DNA of 64,000 nt. Source: Siphonobacter aquaeclarae (GTDB lineage: Bacteria; Bacteroidota; Bacteroidia; Cytophagales; Spirosomataceae). The DNA lies in the NCBI RefSeq assembly GCF_900103285.1, contig NZ_FNGS01000004.1:124001-188000 (forward strand), in the 5' to 3' direction. The notes beneath the pieces are model-generated. The model saw nothing but the letters and a program-made list of their open reading frames with translations, did not search any database and was not told the origin of the DNA. Positions 36,543-45,763 of the stretch are shown piece by piece. The position numbers and the translations under genes are program-made. The first letter of the stretch is position 1. Every line of letters starts with the position of its first letter.

Positions 36543-37742
36543 ATGACTGCCAGGAAACTCATCGGTCAGGTACACCTCTGGCTGGGGCTCGCGTCGGGGC
36601 TCATCGTTGTCATCGTCAGCCTGACGGGTTGTTTGTATGTCTTTGAAAAGGAAATCCGGGAGTGGACCGAGCCGTATCAGTTTGTGGAAGTGCGGCAGGA
36701 GTCGCTTTTGCCGCCCTCCCGCCTCCGGCAGGTTGCGGAGCCGCATTTCAACGGGAAGGCCGCCAAAGCTGTTATGTACCGGAAAGCCGGACTTTCCGCC
36801 ACGGTCTCCTACTTCGACAAAGAATCCTACCTCCTGGCCTTCGTCGACCCATACACAGGTAAACTCCTGAAAGTCAAAGACATGAACCGGGATTTTTTCC
36901 GGGTTGTGCTGCAGGGCCACTACTACCTCTGGCTGCCTCCGGAGATCGGCCATCCGGTCGTCGCGTCGGCTACGCTGGTGTTTGTGATCCTGCTGATTTC
37001 GGGGCTTGTACTCTGGTGGCCTAAAAACCTCAATAAGACCAACCGGGATAAGAGCTTTTTTGTGAAGTGGAAAGCCAGTTTCAAGCGCGTCAACTACGAC
37101 CTGCACAATGTCCTCGGCTTTTATGTCCTGTTTATTGCGCTGATTATCGCGTTTACCGGCCTGGTCTGGGGCTTTGAATGGTTCGCGAAATCTGCGTACT
37201 GGGTAACTTCCGGCGGAAAATCCATGCCTGTTGTCAAGCCTGCCCTTTCTGACACCACCCTGACGGCAGGCGCCCAACCGGCAGACCAGCTCTGGCGGCG
37301 TCTCACCGGCGGTGCACAGCTGCAGGAAGGATATATCAGCCTTTCCGTTCCTGTCAAACCCAAAGACGTGATCCGGGTAGATCAGAACCCGGAATGGGGC
37401 ACCTATTACAAACGGCAGATCCGGGCGTATGACCAGTCTTCCCTCGCCGACATCACACCTTCTTCGTCTTTCTCCGAAACCTTTGAAAAAGCCGAAACCG
37501 CTGACAAAATCAAACGGATGAACTACGACATCCACGTCGGCGCTATCCTCGGTCTTCCCGGAAAAATCCTCGCGTTTTTCGCCAGTCTCATCTGCGCGAC
37601 ATTGCCCGTTACCGGCTTTTACATCTGGTGGGGCCGGCGGAAGAAGAAAAAGCCGGCTACCGGCGCACACCGCGCTCACCGTCCGGGGCAGGCGCGTCCC
37701 GGCTCCCGCCCGCTTCGCCGTCCGGTATTGAAAGATGCCTGA
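36543..37742 (+). CDS. PepSY-associated TM protein (siderophore/iron-reductase-like)
   Basis: A 399-residue inner-membrane protein of the PepSY_TM family. Four main membrane segments carry conserved histidines: GQVHLWLGLASGLIVV (start), GHPVVASATLVFVILLISGLVLWW, YDLHNVLGFYVLFIALIIAFTGLVW and YDIHVGAILGLPGKILAFFASLICA. A large periplasmic loop separates the first two; the C-terminal tail is very basic. Relatives next to TonB receptors reduce or help import ferric siderophores. No receptor is adjacent here, but a Fur-like site precedes it. Confidence 0.88.
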   Translation: MTARKLIGQVHLWLGLASGLIVVIVSLTGCLYVFEKEIREWTEPYQFVEVRQESLLPPSRLRQVAEPHFNGKAAKAVMYRKAGLSATVSYFDKESYLLAFVDPYTGKLLKVKDMNRDFFRVVLQGHYYLWLPPEIGHPVVASATLVFVILLISGLVLWWPKNLNKTNRDKSFFVKWKASFKRVNYDLHNVLGFYVLFIALIIAFTGLVWGFEWFAKSAYWVTSGGKSMPVVKPALSDTTLTAGAQPADQLWRRLTGGAQLQEGYISLSVPVKPKDVIRVDQNPEWGTYYKRQIRAYDQSSLADITPSSSFSETFEKAETADKIKRMNYDIHVGAILGLPGKILAFFASLICATLPVTGFYIWWGRRKKKKPATGAHRAHRPGQARPGSRPLRRPVLKDA

Positions 37743-37884
37743 TCCGTTTATCGGGGGATACGCCGGTTCATCGGGTACAATCCGGCATTCGGTGAGTCTT
37801 TTTTTCCCTGCCCGCGTACCCGCGCGACTTTTGCCAGCAGAATAAAGGACGCCCGCCGTTTGCGGGCCCAATGGCAGAAGTGTT

Positions 37885-38988
37885 ATGGCAAATCGCCTGA
37901 GTTCCCGGCAAAAATGGCATCTGGCTACGAGCCTGGCAGTGATCTATTCACTGACCGTGCTCTATACGGTTCTCCCGGGACCGGTCAGAGACCTGCACGG
38001 CGTGGTGAAGGTACTGCCTTTCGCTGCCCCGTTCTGCCTGACGACCTGGTTGCTTTTCTTTTTCTGGCTGAGTGCGTCCGACTGGATTCAGGAACGGCTT
38101 TTCCGGTATTTCGGGGAAAATTTCCTGCTCGAATTCAGTTTTCCGGCGCAACTCGCCGCTCTGGGCGCCTCGCTGGTATTGGCGCTGGCCTTTAATTTCG
38201 CCCTGCATACGCTGGTGAGCTTCGCGATGGACATTGTGTTCTGGTGTTCGCCGCCCCAGCACAATCCCCCGCCGCGGAAGTCCTCCGAAGTCTGGGAATT
38301 TGTGGCCCGCGCCAACAATGCCTTCTCGGTCATGATCATGCTGGCGGCGTTTTACCTCATTGCCGCGATCCGCGCTTCCCAGCGCATGCAGGAAATCCGG
38401 CTGCGCTCCGAACGCCTGGAGAAAGAGTCGATCCAGGCACAGTTTGTCGCCCTGAAAAACCAGGTTAATCCGCACTTCCTTTTTAATAGCCTGAGTATCC
38501 TTTCCTCGGTGGTACATGTCGACGCCGAACTGTCCGAAAAATTCATCGCCCAGCTGTCGAAATCCTACCGGTACATCCTCGAACAAAAGGATAACGAGCT
38601 GGTTTCGCTCAAAACGGAGCTGGAATTTGCCGAATCGTATACCTTTTTGTTAAAAATCCGATTCGGCGATAAATTCGACGTCCGCATCGATGTACCCGAA
38701 GACGGGCGGCAGGCCTTCCGCATCGCGCCGCTAACCCTTCAGCTATTGATCGAAAACGCGGTGAAACACAACAGCATGTCGGCCCGCGAGCCGCTGGAAG
38801 TAACCATCCGGCTGGAAGACCGGACACTCGTCGTCGAAAACAGTCTCCGCCCGAGGCTGCAACCCGAGACATCCACCGGTATCGGCCTGCGGAATATTAC
38901 CGAACGCTACCGCTTGTTAACCGACCGGGACGTCCGCTACGGCGAAAAAGATGGCCTGTTTGTCGTCCAAATACCTCTGATCGTATGA
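37885..38988 (+). CDS. LytS/YpdA-type sensor histidine kinase
   Basis: A 367-residue membrane kinase. Four hydrophobic segments (about residues 12-170) form the sensor; the His_kinase domain has the phosphoacceptor His197 in NQVNPHFLFNSL and a simple N-box LTLQLLIENAVKHN, then GIGLRNITERY. It phosphorylates the LytTR regulator whose ATG overlaps its stop by 4 bases, so both are translated in coupling. The signal is unknown. Confidence 0.92.
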   Translation: MANRLSSRQKWHLATSLAVIYSLTVLYTVLPGPVRDLHGVVKVLPFAAPFCLTTWLLFFFWLSASDWIQERLFRYFGENFLLEFSFPAQLAALGASLVLALAFNFALHTLVSFAMDIVFWCSPPQHNPPPRKSSEVWEFVARANNAFSVMIMLAAFYLIAAIRASQRMQEIRLRSERLEKESIQAQFVALKNQVNPHFLFNSLSILSSVVHVDAELSEKFIAQLSKSYRYILEQKDNELVSLKTELEFAESYTFLLKIRFGDKFDVRIDVPEDGRQAFRIAPLTLQLLIENAVKHNSMSAREPLEVTIRLEDRTLVVENSLRPRLQPETSTGIGLRNITERYRLLTDRDVRYGEKDGLFVVQIPLIV

Positions 38989-39737
38989 ATGTCCTGATTA
39001 TTGAAGACGAATACCTGACCGCCGAGCGCCTCGAAGGGCTGCTCCGGAAATACGACCCGGCCATTCAGGTACTGGCCAAGCTGCCGTCGGTTGCCGAGGC
39101 CGTGGAGTGGTTTTCGACCCACCCCCAGCCGGACCTGGCCTTCATGGATATTCACCTGGAAGACGGCCTGGCCTTTTCCATTTTTGATCAGCTGACGCTG
39201 ACCGTGCCCGTCATTTTCACTACGGCGTATGATGAGTACATGATTAAGGCTTTCAAGGTCAACAGCGTCGACTACCTGCTGAAACCCATTGATCCCGAGG
39301 AGCTTACTGCTGCGCTGGATAAGTTTAAGACCCTCCGCGCCCCTTCTGCCGATCTCAAATCCATCCTTCATCTGATTCAGAAACCGCAGGAAAGCGGGCT
39401 GAAATCCCGGTTCATGATCTCGGTCGGTACGCGTATCAAAAGCGTGGAAATCGCGGACGTCGCGTATTTCTTTTCGGAAGAGAAGATTACCTTCCTCGTC
39501 ACCCGCGACGGTACCCGCTACCCCATCGAGTATAGTCTCGACAAGCTGACCCAGCTGACCGACCCAAACCAGTTTTTCCGGCTGAACCGGCAATTTCTCG
39601 TCGGCTTCCCCGCGATCGATACCATCCATACCTATTCCGCCGGCAAACTGAAGGTAGATCTCAGGCCATCTGCGCGGCAGGAAGTTTTCGTCAGCGGCGA
39701 CCGGATTACTGATTTCAAGAACTGGTTGGGCCGCTAA
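38985..39737 (+). CDS. LytTR family response regulator
   Basis: A 250-residue two-domain regulator. Receiver: acidic pocket IIEDE, phosphoacceptor Asp55 (AFMDIHLEDG) and Lys100 (YLLKPID). DNA-binding LytTR domain from about residue 137 (FMISVGTRIKSVEIADVAYFFSEEK) to the end. It works with the kinase just upstream; target genes are unknown. A hairpin between it and the convergent DUF4097 gene probably ends both transcripts. Confidence 0.93.
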   Translation: MNVLIIEDEYLTAERLEGLLRKYDPAIQVLAKLPSVAEAVEWFSTHPQPDLAFMDIHLEDGLAFSIFDQLTLTVPVIFTTAYDEYMIKAFKVNSVDYLLKPIDPEELTAALDKFKTLRAPSADLKSILHLIQKPQESGLKSRFMISVGTRIKSVEIADVAYFFSEEKITFLVTRDGTRYPIEYSLDKLTQLTDPNQFFRLNRQFLVGFPAIDTIHTYSAGKLKVDLRPSARQEVFVSGDRITDFKNWLGR

Positions 39738-39745
39738 AAAACAAA

Positions 39746-39776
39746 ACATCCGATCCCGAAAACGGAACCGGATGTC
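39746..39776. terminator. Bidirectional terminator between the LytTR and DUF4097 genes
   Basis: ACATCCG and CGGATGT arms with a purine-rich loop, in the 58-base gap between two convergent genes. The A-rich left flank gives a T run for the minus strand; the right flank is weaker. Confidence 0.6.
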
Positions 39777-39795
39777 GGACCAAACAACATGGGCT

Positions 39796-40608
39796 TTACT
39801 TGCCCTTGCGCAGAAAGATGTTACCGTGCATGTTTTTAAGGAGGATTTCCGCGCCGCCGCCGTTGACGGTTCCGCTGACGGAGTCTTCGAGCTTGACGCG
39901 GTACATGCCGTCCTTCGCGGTACGCTCGGTCTTGACCGGCTTGCGCTGAATGGCGACGTCAAAATCCGTAAAGATTTCCCCCCGATCCGATTTCAGGTTT
40001 ACCGTGGCCTTGAGCGTAGCCGGGAACGTCACGTCTACGTTTCCGTTGAGCGTCGAAAAGGCCATCGGCGTACCTGCCGTAATGGTATTGAACTGAGCCG
40101 TCAGGTTGCCGTTGACCGTATTGGCTACCGCCGATCCGGATATGCCGGTCAACTGGATCGTGCCGTTGACGTTCGTTACTGTATGCTCTCCACTGACGTT
40201 TTCCACCGAGATATTGCCGTTGTTGACCGTACTCAGGGTAAGGGAAAACTTCTGGGGAACCTTGATCGTCAGGTTTACCGTCCGGAAAACGGTACCGGAT
40301 TCCACCTTTACCTGGTTATTCTTTTCTTCGGCCGACAGATCCAGGGAATTATCCGTAGAAATCCGTTTCATACCGTTTGATTCCTCCGGTTTGCTTTTCC
40401 GGGTAGACGCACCGGCTACCGCTTCGATGACGACGTCCTTTCCGGTATAGCCGATCACTTTGATCGACCCGTTGATCAGTTCCACCTTGAGAGTACCGGG
40501 TTTGGCCGGGTCGCTCAGAGGCACGACGATCTGCTCTTTCGACTCATTCTGACAATAGGCCGCAGCGGAAACCAATAAAGCTGCGGACAGGAAGACAACC
40601 GATTTCAT
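39796..40608 (-). CDS. DUF4097-type putative adhesin (head GIN-like), second copy
   Basis: A 270-residue exported protein: signal peptide (MKSVVFLSAALLVSAAAYC), then a right-handed beta-repeat domain made of short Asn/Gly turn repeats (GNISVENVSGEHTVTNVNGTIQL, TVNGNLTAQFNTI, STLNGNVDVTFPA, GGGAEILLKNMHGNIFL). Family members are called putative adhesins; the function is unproved. It is the last gene of a sigma/anti-sigma operon and overlaps the preceding paralogue by 4 bases. Confidence 0.82.
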   Translation of the reverse strand: MKSVVFLSAALLVSAAAYCQNESKEQIVVPLSDPAKPGTLKVELINGSIKVIGYTGKDVVIEAVAGASTRKSKPEESNGMKRISTDNSLDLSAEEKNNQVKVESGTVFRTVNLTIKVPQKFSLTLSTVNNGNISVENVSGEHTVTNVNGTIQLTGISGSAVANTVNGNLTAQFNTITAGTPMAFSTLNGNVDVTFPATLKATVNLKSDRGEIFTDFDVAIQRKPVKTERTAKDGMYRVKLEDSVSGTVNGGGAEILLKNMHGNIFLRKGK

Positions 40609-41459
40609 AATGTTTGTTTTTTCAGGTATACGTTTCCGTTAAATGTTTCGAAGCGGAGGCCCCGACCGCCCTTTCCGATCCGGATAGAGCTGTTTTTGCT
40701 GAGGCGGTAGACAGTCTTGTCTCCTTTCCGGTCCTGGTTTTTCTCCGCCTGAGCGGGGAGTACTTCTGTTTCGGGGAAGTCGGTGAAGAAATCACCCTGG
40801 AAGCTCTTGAACCGCACATCGGCCGACAGGTCAGCCGGATAGCTGATCCGGATATTTCCGTTGAGGGTATAATAGGAGGAGTTTTCAGGGGGAAGGCCGG
40901 GATAGTCGGCCGTGACATCGCCATTAATAGTCCGGAAGTTGGAAAGGCCCCGGGCGTGGAGGACTTTTATATTTCCATTGACATTGATGAGCGACAGGTT
41001 ACCGGAGACATCCGATACTTCGATATCACCCTTGTTGACCGTATGCGCGACCACATTCAGGCGGGCGGGTACTTTGAGGTGATACTCCAGCTCGAAAGAA
41101 TAGTCAATGTGGATATTCCGGTTTTTGCTCCGGTTCGGGCGGGAATCGAAGGGCTCTGCGATGTAGGCGACGAGGCTGTCACCTTCCTCACTAAACCGTA
41201 CCTGCAGCTCCTTTTTACCTTCTTCGAGGACGCTGGTTTCTTTGGCGGAGATGATTTTGTGTACTTCGATGACGACTTTATCACCGTTGTATCCTTCTAC
41301 CTTCACAGGGCCGTGGATGTTGTAGACAGCGACTACGCCGCTGCGGGGTGCGGCAAATTCCTTTTGGATCGTTTCCTTCGCCTGCTGCTGCGCATCCGAT
41401 TTCGAAGGGGTACAGGCGATCACGATTCCCGCGAGGAACGGGAGCAGAAAATGTTTCAT
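40605..41459 (-). CDS. DUF4097-type putative adhesin, first copy
   Basis: A 284-residue exported paralogue of the next gene. N-terminal signal (MKHFLLPFLAGIVIACTP) has a lipobox-like IACT, so it may be a lipoprotein. The same beta-repeat pattern follows (VYNIHGPVKVEGYNGDKVV, NKGDIEVSDVSGNLSLINVNGNIKVL, TINGDVTADYPG, TLNGNIRISYPA, FETFNGNVYLKK). ATG 41459 is preferred to an in-frame TTG at 41465. It starts 23 bases after the anti-sigma stop. Confidence 0.82.
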   Translation of the reverse strand: MKHFLLPFLAGIVIACTPSKSDAQQQAKETIQKEFAAPRSGVVAVYNIHGPVKVEGYNGDKVVIEVHKIISAKETSVLEEGKKELQVRFSEEGDSLVAYIAEPFDSRPNRSKNRNIHIDYSFELEYHLKVPARLNVVAHTVNKGDIEVSDVSGNLSLINVNGNIKVLHARGLSNFRTINGDVTADYPGLPPENSSYYTLNGNIRISYPADLSADVRFKSFQGDFFTDFPETEVLPAQAEKNQDRKGDKTVYRLSKNSSIRIGKGGRGLRFETFNGNVYLKKQTL

Positions 41460-41482
41460 AACCAATGTGTTAGCGTAAAAAC

Positions 41483-42259
41483 CTAGGATAAGTCTTTGAT
41501 ACTTTGTTCGATCTTGGTTTTGACCAGGTCGTTCAGGTTCTCGCGGCGGAGAAGCCGGCGGAGAGGTTTTACAGATCGTTTTTCCTGGAGCCTGACCATG
41601 GCGTCGGCCAGTGCCACCTGTACCAGGGGAGAATCCTGATAGCCCAGCGCTTTTACCAGTCCCTGCCGTACGCGCGGATCGCTTCCCAGCTGCACGAGTG
41701 CTTCGAGGGTGACGAGGCGTACGTTCGGGTTCGGGTCGTTGTTGAGCGTCGTCAGCAGTGCGTCGAGTACCTTGTCATTTACCTCGTTGAGATCACGGGT
41801 ATAGCTCACGGCGCGGAGGCGCTCGGTTGCCGACGGGTTTTCAAGCAGGGACAGCATCATCATCTGGCGCATGTCGCGGACCTGTTCTGACAGCTCGTCG
41901 ACCTGCTGCCGGGAAGCGCTGCGTTCTGACAGCCAGTATCCGACTCCGATTCCCACCGCCATCAGCAGGCAGGCTGCTGCCGCGCGGAAACCATTGGTCT
42001 GGAAGAACTTGCGGACCGGGCGGGGTTTGGCCTCTTCCTTGAATGTCTCGAGTTGTTCGTAAAAATTCCGGCGCAGACCTGCCGACGGCTCCGGTACCGG
42101 CAGGCTACCGAGTTGCTGCTGCACCCGCTCCAGGTCCCGCAGCTCGCTCCGGCAGGCCGGGCAGCCGTTCAGGTGTGCCAGCATGGATGCGCGCTCCGAC
42201 TCTGTCAGTCGATCGTCGATCCAATCCAGCATGCGTTCCGAAGCAGCGTCACAGTTCAT
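41483..42259 (-). CDS. Anti-sigma factor with zinc finger and HEAT repeats
   Basis: A 258-residue membrane protein. The N-terminal ZAS-type zinc finger has H-x3-C-x2-C (HLNGCPACR, about residues 29-37); a single membrane helix lies near 91-110 (FRAAAACLLMAVGIGVGYWL). After a short coiled coil, the C-terminal 130 residues form HEAT-type helical repeats (DPNPNVRLVTLEALVQLG, DSPLVQVALADAMVRL, RSVKPLRRLLR), presumably in the periplasm. It should hold the adjacent ECF sigma factor; the HEAT part may sense an envelope partner. Overlaps the sigma gene by 11 bases. Confidence 0.87.
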   Translation of the reverse strand: MNCDAASERMLDWIDDRLTESERASMLAHLNGCPACRSELRDLERVQQQLGSLPVPEPSAGLRRNFYEQLETFKEEAKPRPVRKFFQTNGFRAAAACLLMAVGIGVGYWLSERSASRQQVDELSEQVRDMRQMMMLSLLENPSATERLRAVSYTRDLNEVNDKVLDALLTTLNNDPNPNVRLVTLEALVQLGSDPRVRQGLVKALGYQDSPLVQVALADAMVRLQEKRSVKPLRRLLRRENLNDLVKTKIEQSIKDLS

Positions 42260-42803
42260 GGGCTTCCAGTAATACTTTTTTTAATTCGTTCATAGCCCGG
42301 TGGACCTTCACTTTCACGGCGCCTTCGGTGGTATGCAGGATCCGGGCAATTTCTTCGTACTTCAATTCCTGGAACCGGCTCAGGATGAGAATCTCCCGCT
42401 GGTCCGGCTTCAGTTTGAGCAGGGCTTCGTGTACCATTTCCCGCTCCTGCGTCCGGTGAAGCGCCTCGTCGGCTTCTGTTCCGCCCCCGATCCGGGAGGC
42501 CCAGTCGTCGACGCTGTCGTACCGCTGCCGGTTTTGCTGGTGGTGATCGGCCAGGACATTCCGGGCGACGTGGTACATCCAGGTCCGGAACTCCCCGTCT
42601 CCCGTAAACGTATGCCGGTATTTCAGCATCCGGTAGAAGACCGACTGCACCAGGTCCTCGCTGGTCGGCGCGTGACCCGTCATGCGGTAACAAAACCCGA
42701 ACAACGGCCGGTTATACCGCTCGAAGAGCAGTCCCATCTGATCCAGGTTTCCGGACCGGACGGCGATCATGAGCGTATTATCCGACAGCGGGTTCAAAGG
42801 CAT
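42249..42803 (-). CDS. ECF-type RNA polymerase sigma factor
   Basis: A 184-residue sigma-70 family factor: region 2 (YNRPLFGFCYRMTG, DLVQSVFYRMLKY, WMYHVARNVLADHHQ) and region 4 (LKPDQREILILSRFQELKYEEIARILHTTEGAVKVKVHRA). Region 1.1 and 3 are absent. ATG 42803 was chosen; in-frame codons further upstream read through the intergenic region and look random. It opens an operon with its anti-sigma factor and two DUF4097 proteins, likely self-regulated. A GTAAC lies upstream, too weak to call as promoter. Confidence 0.92.
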   Translation of the reverse strand: MPLNPLSDNTLMIAVRSGNLDQMGLLFERYNRPLFGFCYRMTGHAPTSEDLVQSVFYRMLKYRHTFTGDGEFRTWMYHVARNVLADHHQQNRQRYDSVDDWASRIGGGTEADEALHRTQEREMVHEALLKLKPDQREILILSRFQELKYEEIARILHTTEGAVKVKVHRAMNELKKVLLEAHEL

Positions 42804-42868
42804 TGTTTGCGTTTCTGGTTGTGGAAACCGGAGAAAATCGGGAAGGTTACAGCTTCGGAGAAAATTTT

Positions 42869-43540
42869 TTACAAAGAGTCGTTTTTTGTCGTGCCCCGAA
42901 TCAATAGCCAGAGAATCGTGGCGACTTCCGCCAGGGAGTAAATCCTTGGAAATGAAAAAGATACGCCTGGAAAAAGAATACCTTTCGAGCTTTCCAGCAC
43001 ATAACTCAATCCGCCGAGAATTAACAAAATACCGAGAATCCGGGGCATGAATCCGGAGCGGTACATCAACCCTCCGAATGGAATGAGCCATAATCCCCAG
43101 AAAATTTCGGCAACCAGAATCCCGTAGTCATAGAGGCGGAGAAAAAGCCAAACCCACTCTTCCCGGGCGCCGGGCCCGGCGAGCAGTTCCTTCCGCGCAA
43201 TCGCTACTGCGGCGAGGTTACAGGCTTCGCTCACAAATACAATTGGCACAGAAACAAGTACCAGCGCGACCATCGCGCGCGACCAATGCTCCTGCACCGG
43301 CCGGAAAAGCCGGTACAAAACCAGCACCAGAAAAACGAAGATGACCTGGCTGGCGAGGTCCGTCCAGATACCGAACCGGAATACCTGCTCATTTGCAAGC
43401 AGTCGCCGCATCGTTTCAGCGTGATTATCCTTAACGAAATACTGTTGAGGCACATACATGAGGCCAAAAAAGGCCAGCAAAGCGAGCAATAGATAAAGTG
43501 CCCCGGCAAGGCGGGCAGTAGTACGTAGTGATTGCGTCAT
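42869..43540 (-). CDS. DUF4386 family membrane protein
   Basis: A 223-residue integral membrane protein with about six hydrophobic segments and the typical opening TARLAGALYLLLALLAFFGLMYVP. The GLWLIPFGGLMYRSGFMPRILGILLILGGLSYVL segment is characteristic of DUF4386. Function is unknown. It is upstream of the ECF sigma operon by 65 bases on the same strand and may be transcribed separately. Confidence 0.87.
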   Translation of the reverse strand: MTQSLRTTARLAGALYLLLALLAFFGLMYVPQQYFVKDNHAETMRRLLANEQVFRFGIWTDLASQVIFVFLVLVLYRLFRPVQEHWSRAMVALVLVSVPIVFVSEACNLAAVAIARKELLAGPGAREEWVWLFLRLYDYGILVAEIFWGLWLIPFGGLMYRSGFMPRILGILLILGGLSYVLESSKGILFPGVSFSFPRIYSLAEVATILWLLIRGTTKNDSL

Positions 43541-43550
43541 AGCGATGAAG

Positions 43551-43590
43551 GGAAAAGCCTGACAGCCAGGAGACTGTCAGGCTTTTCTAA
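43551..43590 (-). terminator. Intrinsic terminator downstream of the patatin gene
   Basis: Arms AAAAGCCTGACAG and CTGTCAGGCTTTT (13 bp) with an 8-base loop. T-rich on both strands. It lies about 75 bases after the patatin stop and just upstream of the DUF4386 gene. Confidence 0.85.
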
Positions 43591-43662
43591 AGTAAGCAGG
43601 TCAGCGGCGCCGATCCGACCTTGCTCCGAATGAGCGGCGGGAGGAGCGTACAAACGGCAGTA

Positions 43663-45633
43663 CTACTCGGTTCCGGCGGGGTCGGCAGCGGCGCTGTCGC
43701 CGGCACGGTACCGGGACCGCTCGATTTTATACTGGTCCCAGTCGAAATTCTCCAGAAAGGCAGCCGCCGCGCGGGCGCCCTGCGCGAAGAGGGCGATTTT
43801 GTCGCTCGTTTTCATGTTGAAATCGATCCAGTTGAAGCGGCGCACGTCCACATTTCCGATGCATAGTTCATAATGCGGATTGGAGATGAGGAAGTCTTTG
43901 TCGTAATAATACCGCGTGGTATTAAACATAGACCAGAGCAGCCCGCCGAGCGACCGGGTCACGGAAGAATCGGGCTCGTCGGCGTCGTTGAGGCGGATGC
44001 CGAACGTCGGCAGGCGGGGCGATTCCAGTCCGGGATTGTAAAACAGGTTGATCGGGAAATTGGAAAGTATGCCACCATCCTGAAAGACAGCGTCTTTCGG
44101 GACATTTCCATGGTAGTGCAGAAACTTGTCCCAATAGTCGGGAATACGGCCCGGCCGCGGAATAAACTCGCGCTTAAACGCTTCGAAAAACACCGGAAGC
44201 GACATGGACGCCCGGACGAAATCAGCGGGTTCGACCTCGCTTTCCGCCGTCCAGAACAACGGCCACATACGCGGAAAGACGATCTTGTTTTGTGTAACGA
44301 CTTCGGCGGTGATGATCGAAACCGGGGGGTGCGCTTCGTCGAACGCGATGAGCCGCCGCGTCAGTTCCTTCCGCTCGGCTTCGGAGAGGGTATGCTGGGG
44401 CGGTCGGTACTCGACACCGGCTTTTTCCCACGTTTTGCAGTAGTCGTTAAGGCTGGCGACGTTGGTGACACCGTTTTTCGGGTTGGCGATGCGTACTTCT
44501 TTTCCGTTGACTTCCAGGGAGATATCGACGGATCCGTCTTCCATCAAACCGGCGATCCACTCCCGGAAATTCCGGCCGGGGTTGATCCCAAACCGGCTGT
44601 CCCGGAATTTCATGAGCAGGAAAAACCCGATACTCCCTACAAACAGTACGAAGAAGAAAAACAGGGAGATACCTGTCGCCGACAGAAACACGTAAGTCGG
44701 CAGTTCCCAGAGCCGGCCCTCGTGCCGAAAGAAAAACGTCACATGCAGAAACTTGTTGAGGTACCCGATGTACAGCACCACGGCGAGTACCGCCGAGCAG
44801 CCGATCTGGATAGGCCGGTAGTATTTCTTGCTGAAGATCAGGAATAATGAGTATAGAAATAGTCCGGCAATCGGTGCGAATTCGAGAAAAAGCTGGAGGC
44901 TGTCGCCCGCAGGTACCCTGCCGAGCAGGTAAACGATTCCGATAAACAGCGCCGTCCCCAGAAAAAACAGGACTGTGGGCGTAAATCCGCCACCGGACGT
45001 GTACGCATTCCGTTGCTTCCCAGCCAAATACAGCAGCCAGGAAATCACAAACGCCCCGGCTGTCCAGAACAGCAGCGACGCTACTCCTTTCGGGTTCTGC
45101 CAGAGCAGCAGGCTGCTCAGAAAAATCAGCGGAAGGCTTGCCAGCAGCAGAAAACGAACAGACCCGGCCAGGCGGGTAGCGTATCCGGGCTCGCCATCCT
45201 GCCGGGTTTTAACCAGGTTCCGGATGAGTGTCCGGGCGATGGGGTGCCCGTCGACCAGATCAAACAGGTTCTTTTGTGCGAGGTAATACAAAATAACCGG
45301 CGACTTGCAGGTATGTACCGACTCCGGCCGGACGCACGCCAGCATAGACGAGTTGATCGCTCCGGCGCTGGTACCGGCGAGCTTCAGGAAGCGGATGCCC
45401 ATGCGTTCGAGGACATACGTATAGCCCAGGAGGGCTATTCCGAGTACGCCCCCGCCCTGCTGGACGAGGTTGACGTACTGATACCCTTCCTTGTCGACCA
45501 CGTCGGAGACGCGTTTGTGCGTCATACGGCCGTGCGCATCGGTCGGGATTTTTTGCTGAAGGGTTTCGACAACCTTGTCTCCTTCGCTGAGGAGGCTTTG
45601 GAGGAGTTCTTTCGTTTCAGTAGAGGCGGGCAT
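43663..45633 (-). CDS. Patatin-like phospholipase with a membrane domain inside the catalytic fold
   Basis: A 656-residue protein. The patatin oxyanion motif QQGGGVLGIALLG (58-70), nucleophile GTSAG (Ser89) and the catalytic Asp in FQDGGILSNFPINLF (Asp519) are intact, so lipid acyl-hydrolase activity is likely. Between about residues 160 and 340 there are six or seven hydrophobic helices (for example LLLASLPLIFLSSLLLW, SATGISLFFFFVLFVGSIGFFLL), so the enzyme is membrane-embedded. ATG 45633 gives MPASTETKE; an upstream in-frame start at 46029 would overlap the divergent gene. Confidence 0.85.
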   Translation of the reverse strand: MPASTETKELLQSLLSEGDKVVETLQQKIPTDAHGRMTHKRVSDVVDKEGYQYVNLVQQGGGVLGIALLGYTYVLERMGIRFLKLAGTSAGAINSSMLACVRPESVHTCKSPVILYYLAQKNLFDLVDGHPIARTLIRNLVKTRQDGEPGYATRLAGSVRFLLLASLPLIFLSSLLLWQNPKGVASLLFWTAGAFVISWLLYLAGKQRNAYTSGGGFTPTVLFFLGTALFIGIVYLLGRVPAGDSLQLFLEFAPIAGLFLYSLFLIFSKKYYRPIQIGCSAVLAVVLYIGYLNKFLHVTFFFRHEGRLWELPTYVFLSATGISLFFFFVLFVGSIGFFLLMKFRDSRFGINPGRNFREWIAGLMEDGSVDISLEVNGKEVRIANPKNGVTNVASLNDYCKTWEKAGVEYRPPQHTLSEAERKELTRRLIAFDEAHPPVSIITAEVVTQNKIVFPRMWPLFWTAESEVEPADFVRASMSLPVFFEAFKREFIPRPGRIPDYWDKFLHYHGNVPKDAVFQDGGILSNFPINLFYNPGLESPRLPTFGIRLNDADEPDSSVTRSLGGLLWSMFNTTRYYYDKDFLISNPHYELCIGNVDVRRFNWIDFNMKTSDKIALFAQGARAAAAFLENFDWDQYKIERSRYRAGDSAAADPAGTE

Positions 45634-45763
45634 AAGGCATAACGGTTCAGGATTTCCAAGATAGCAAATTATCTCCCTGACAATCTGACCGTTAACTAAT
45701 TCTTTCTCAAGCGGCAAAACAAGGGCAGTCGCCACCGCGTTTGAGGAGTTCAAACCAACCGTT

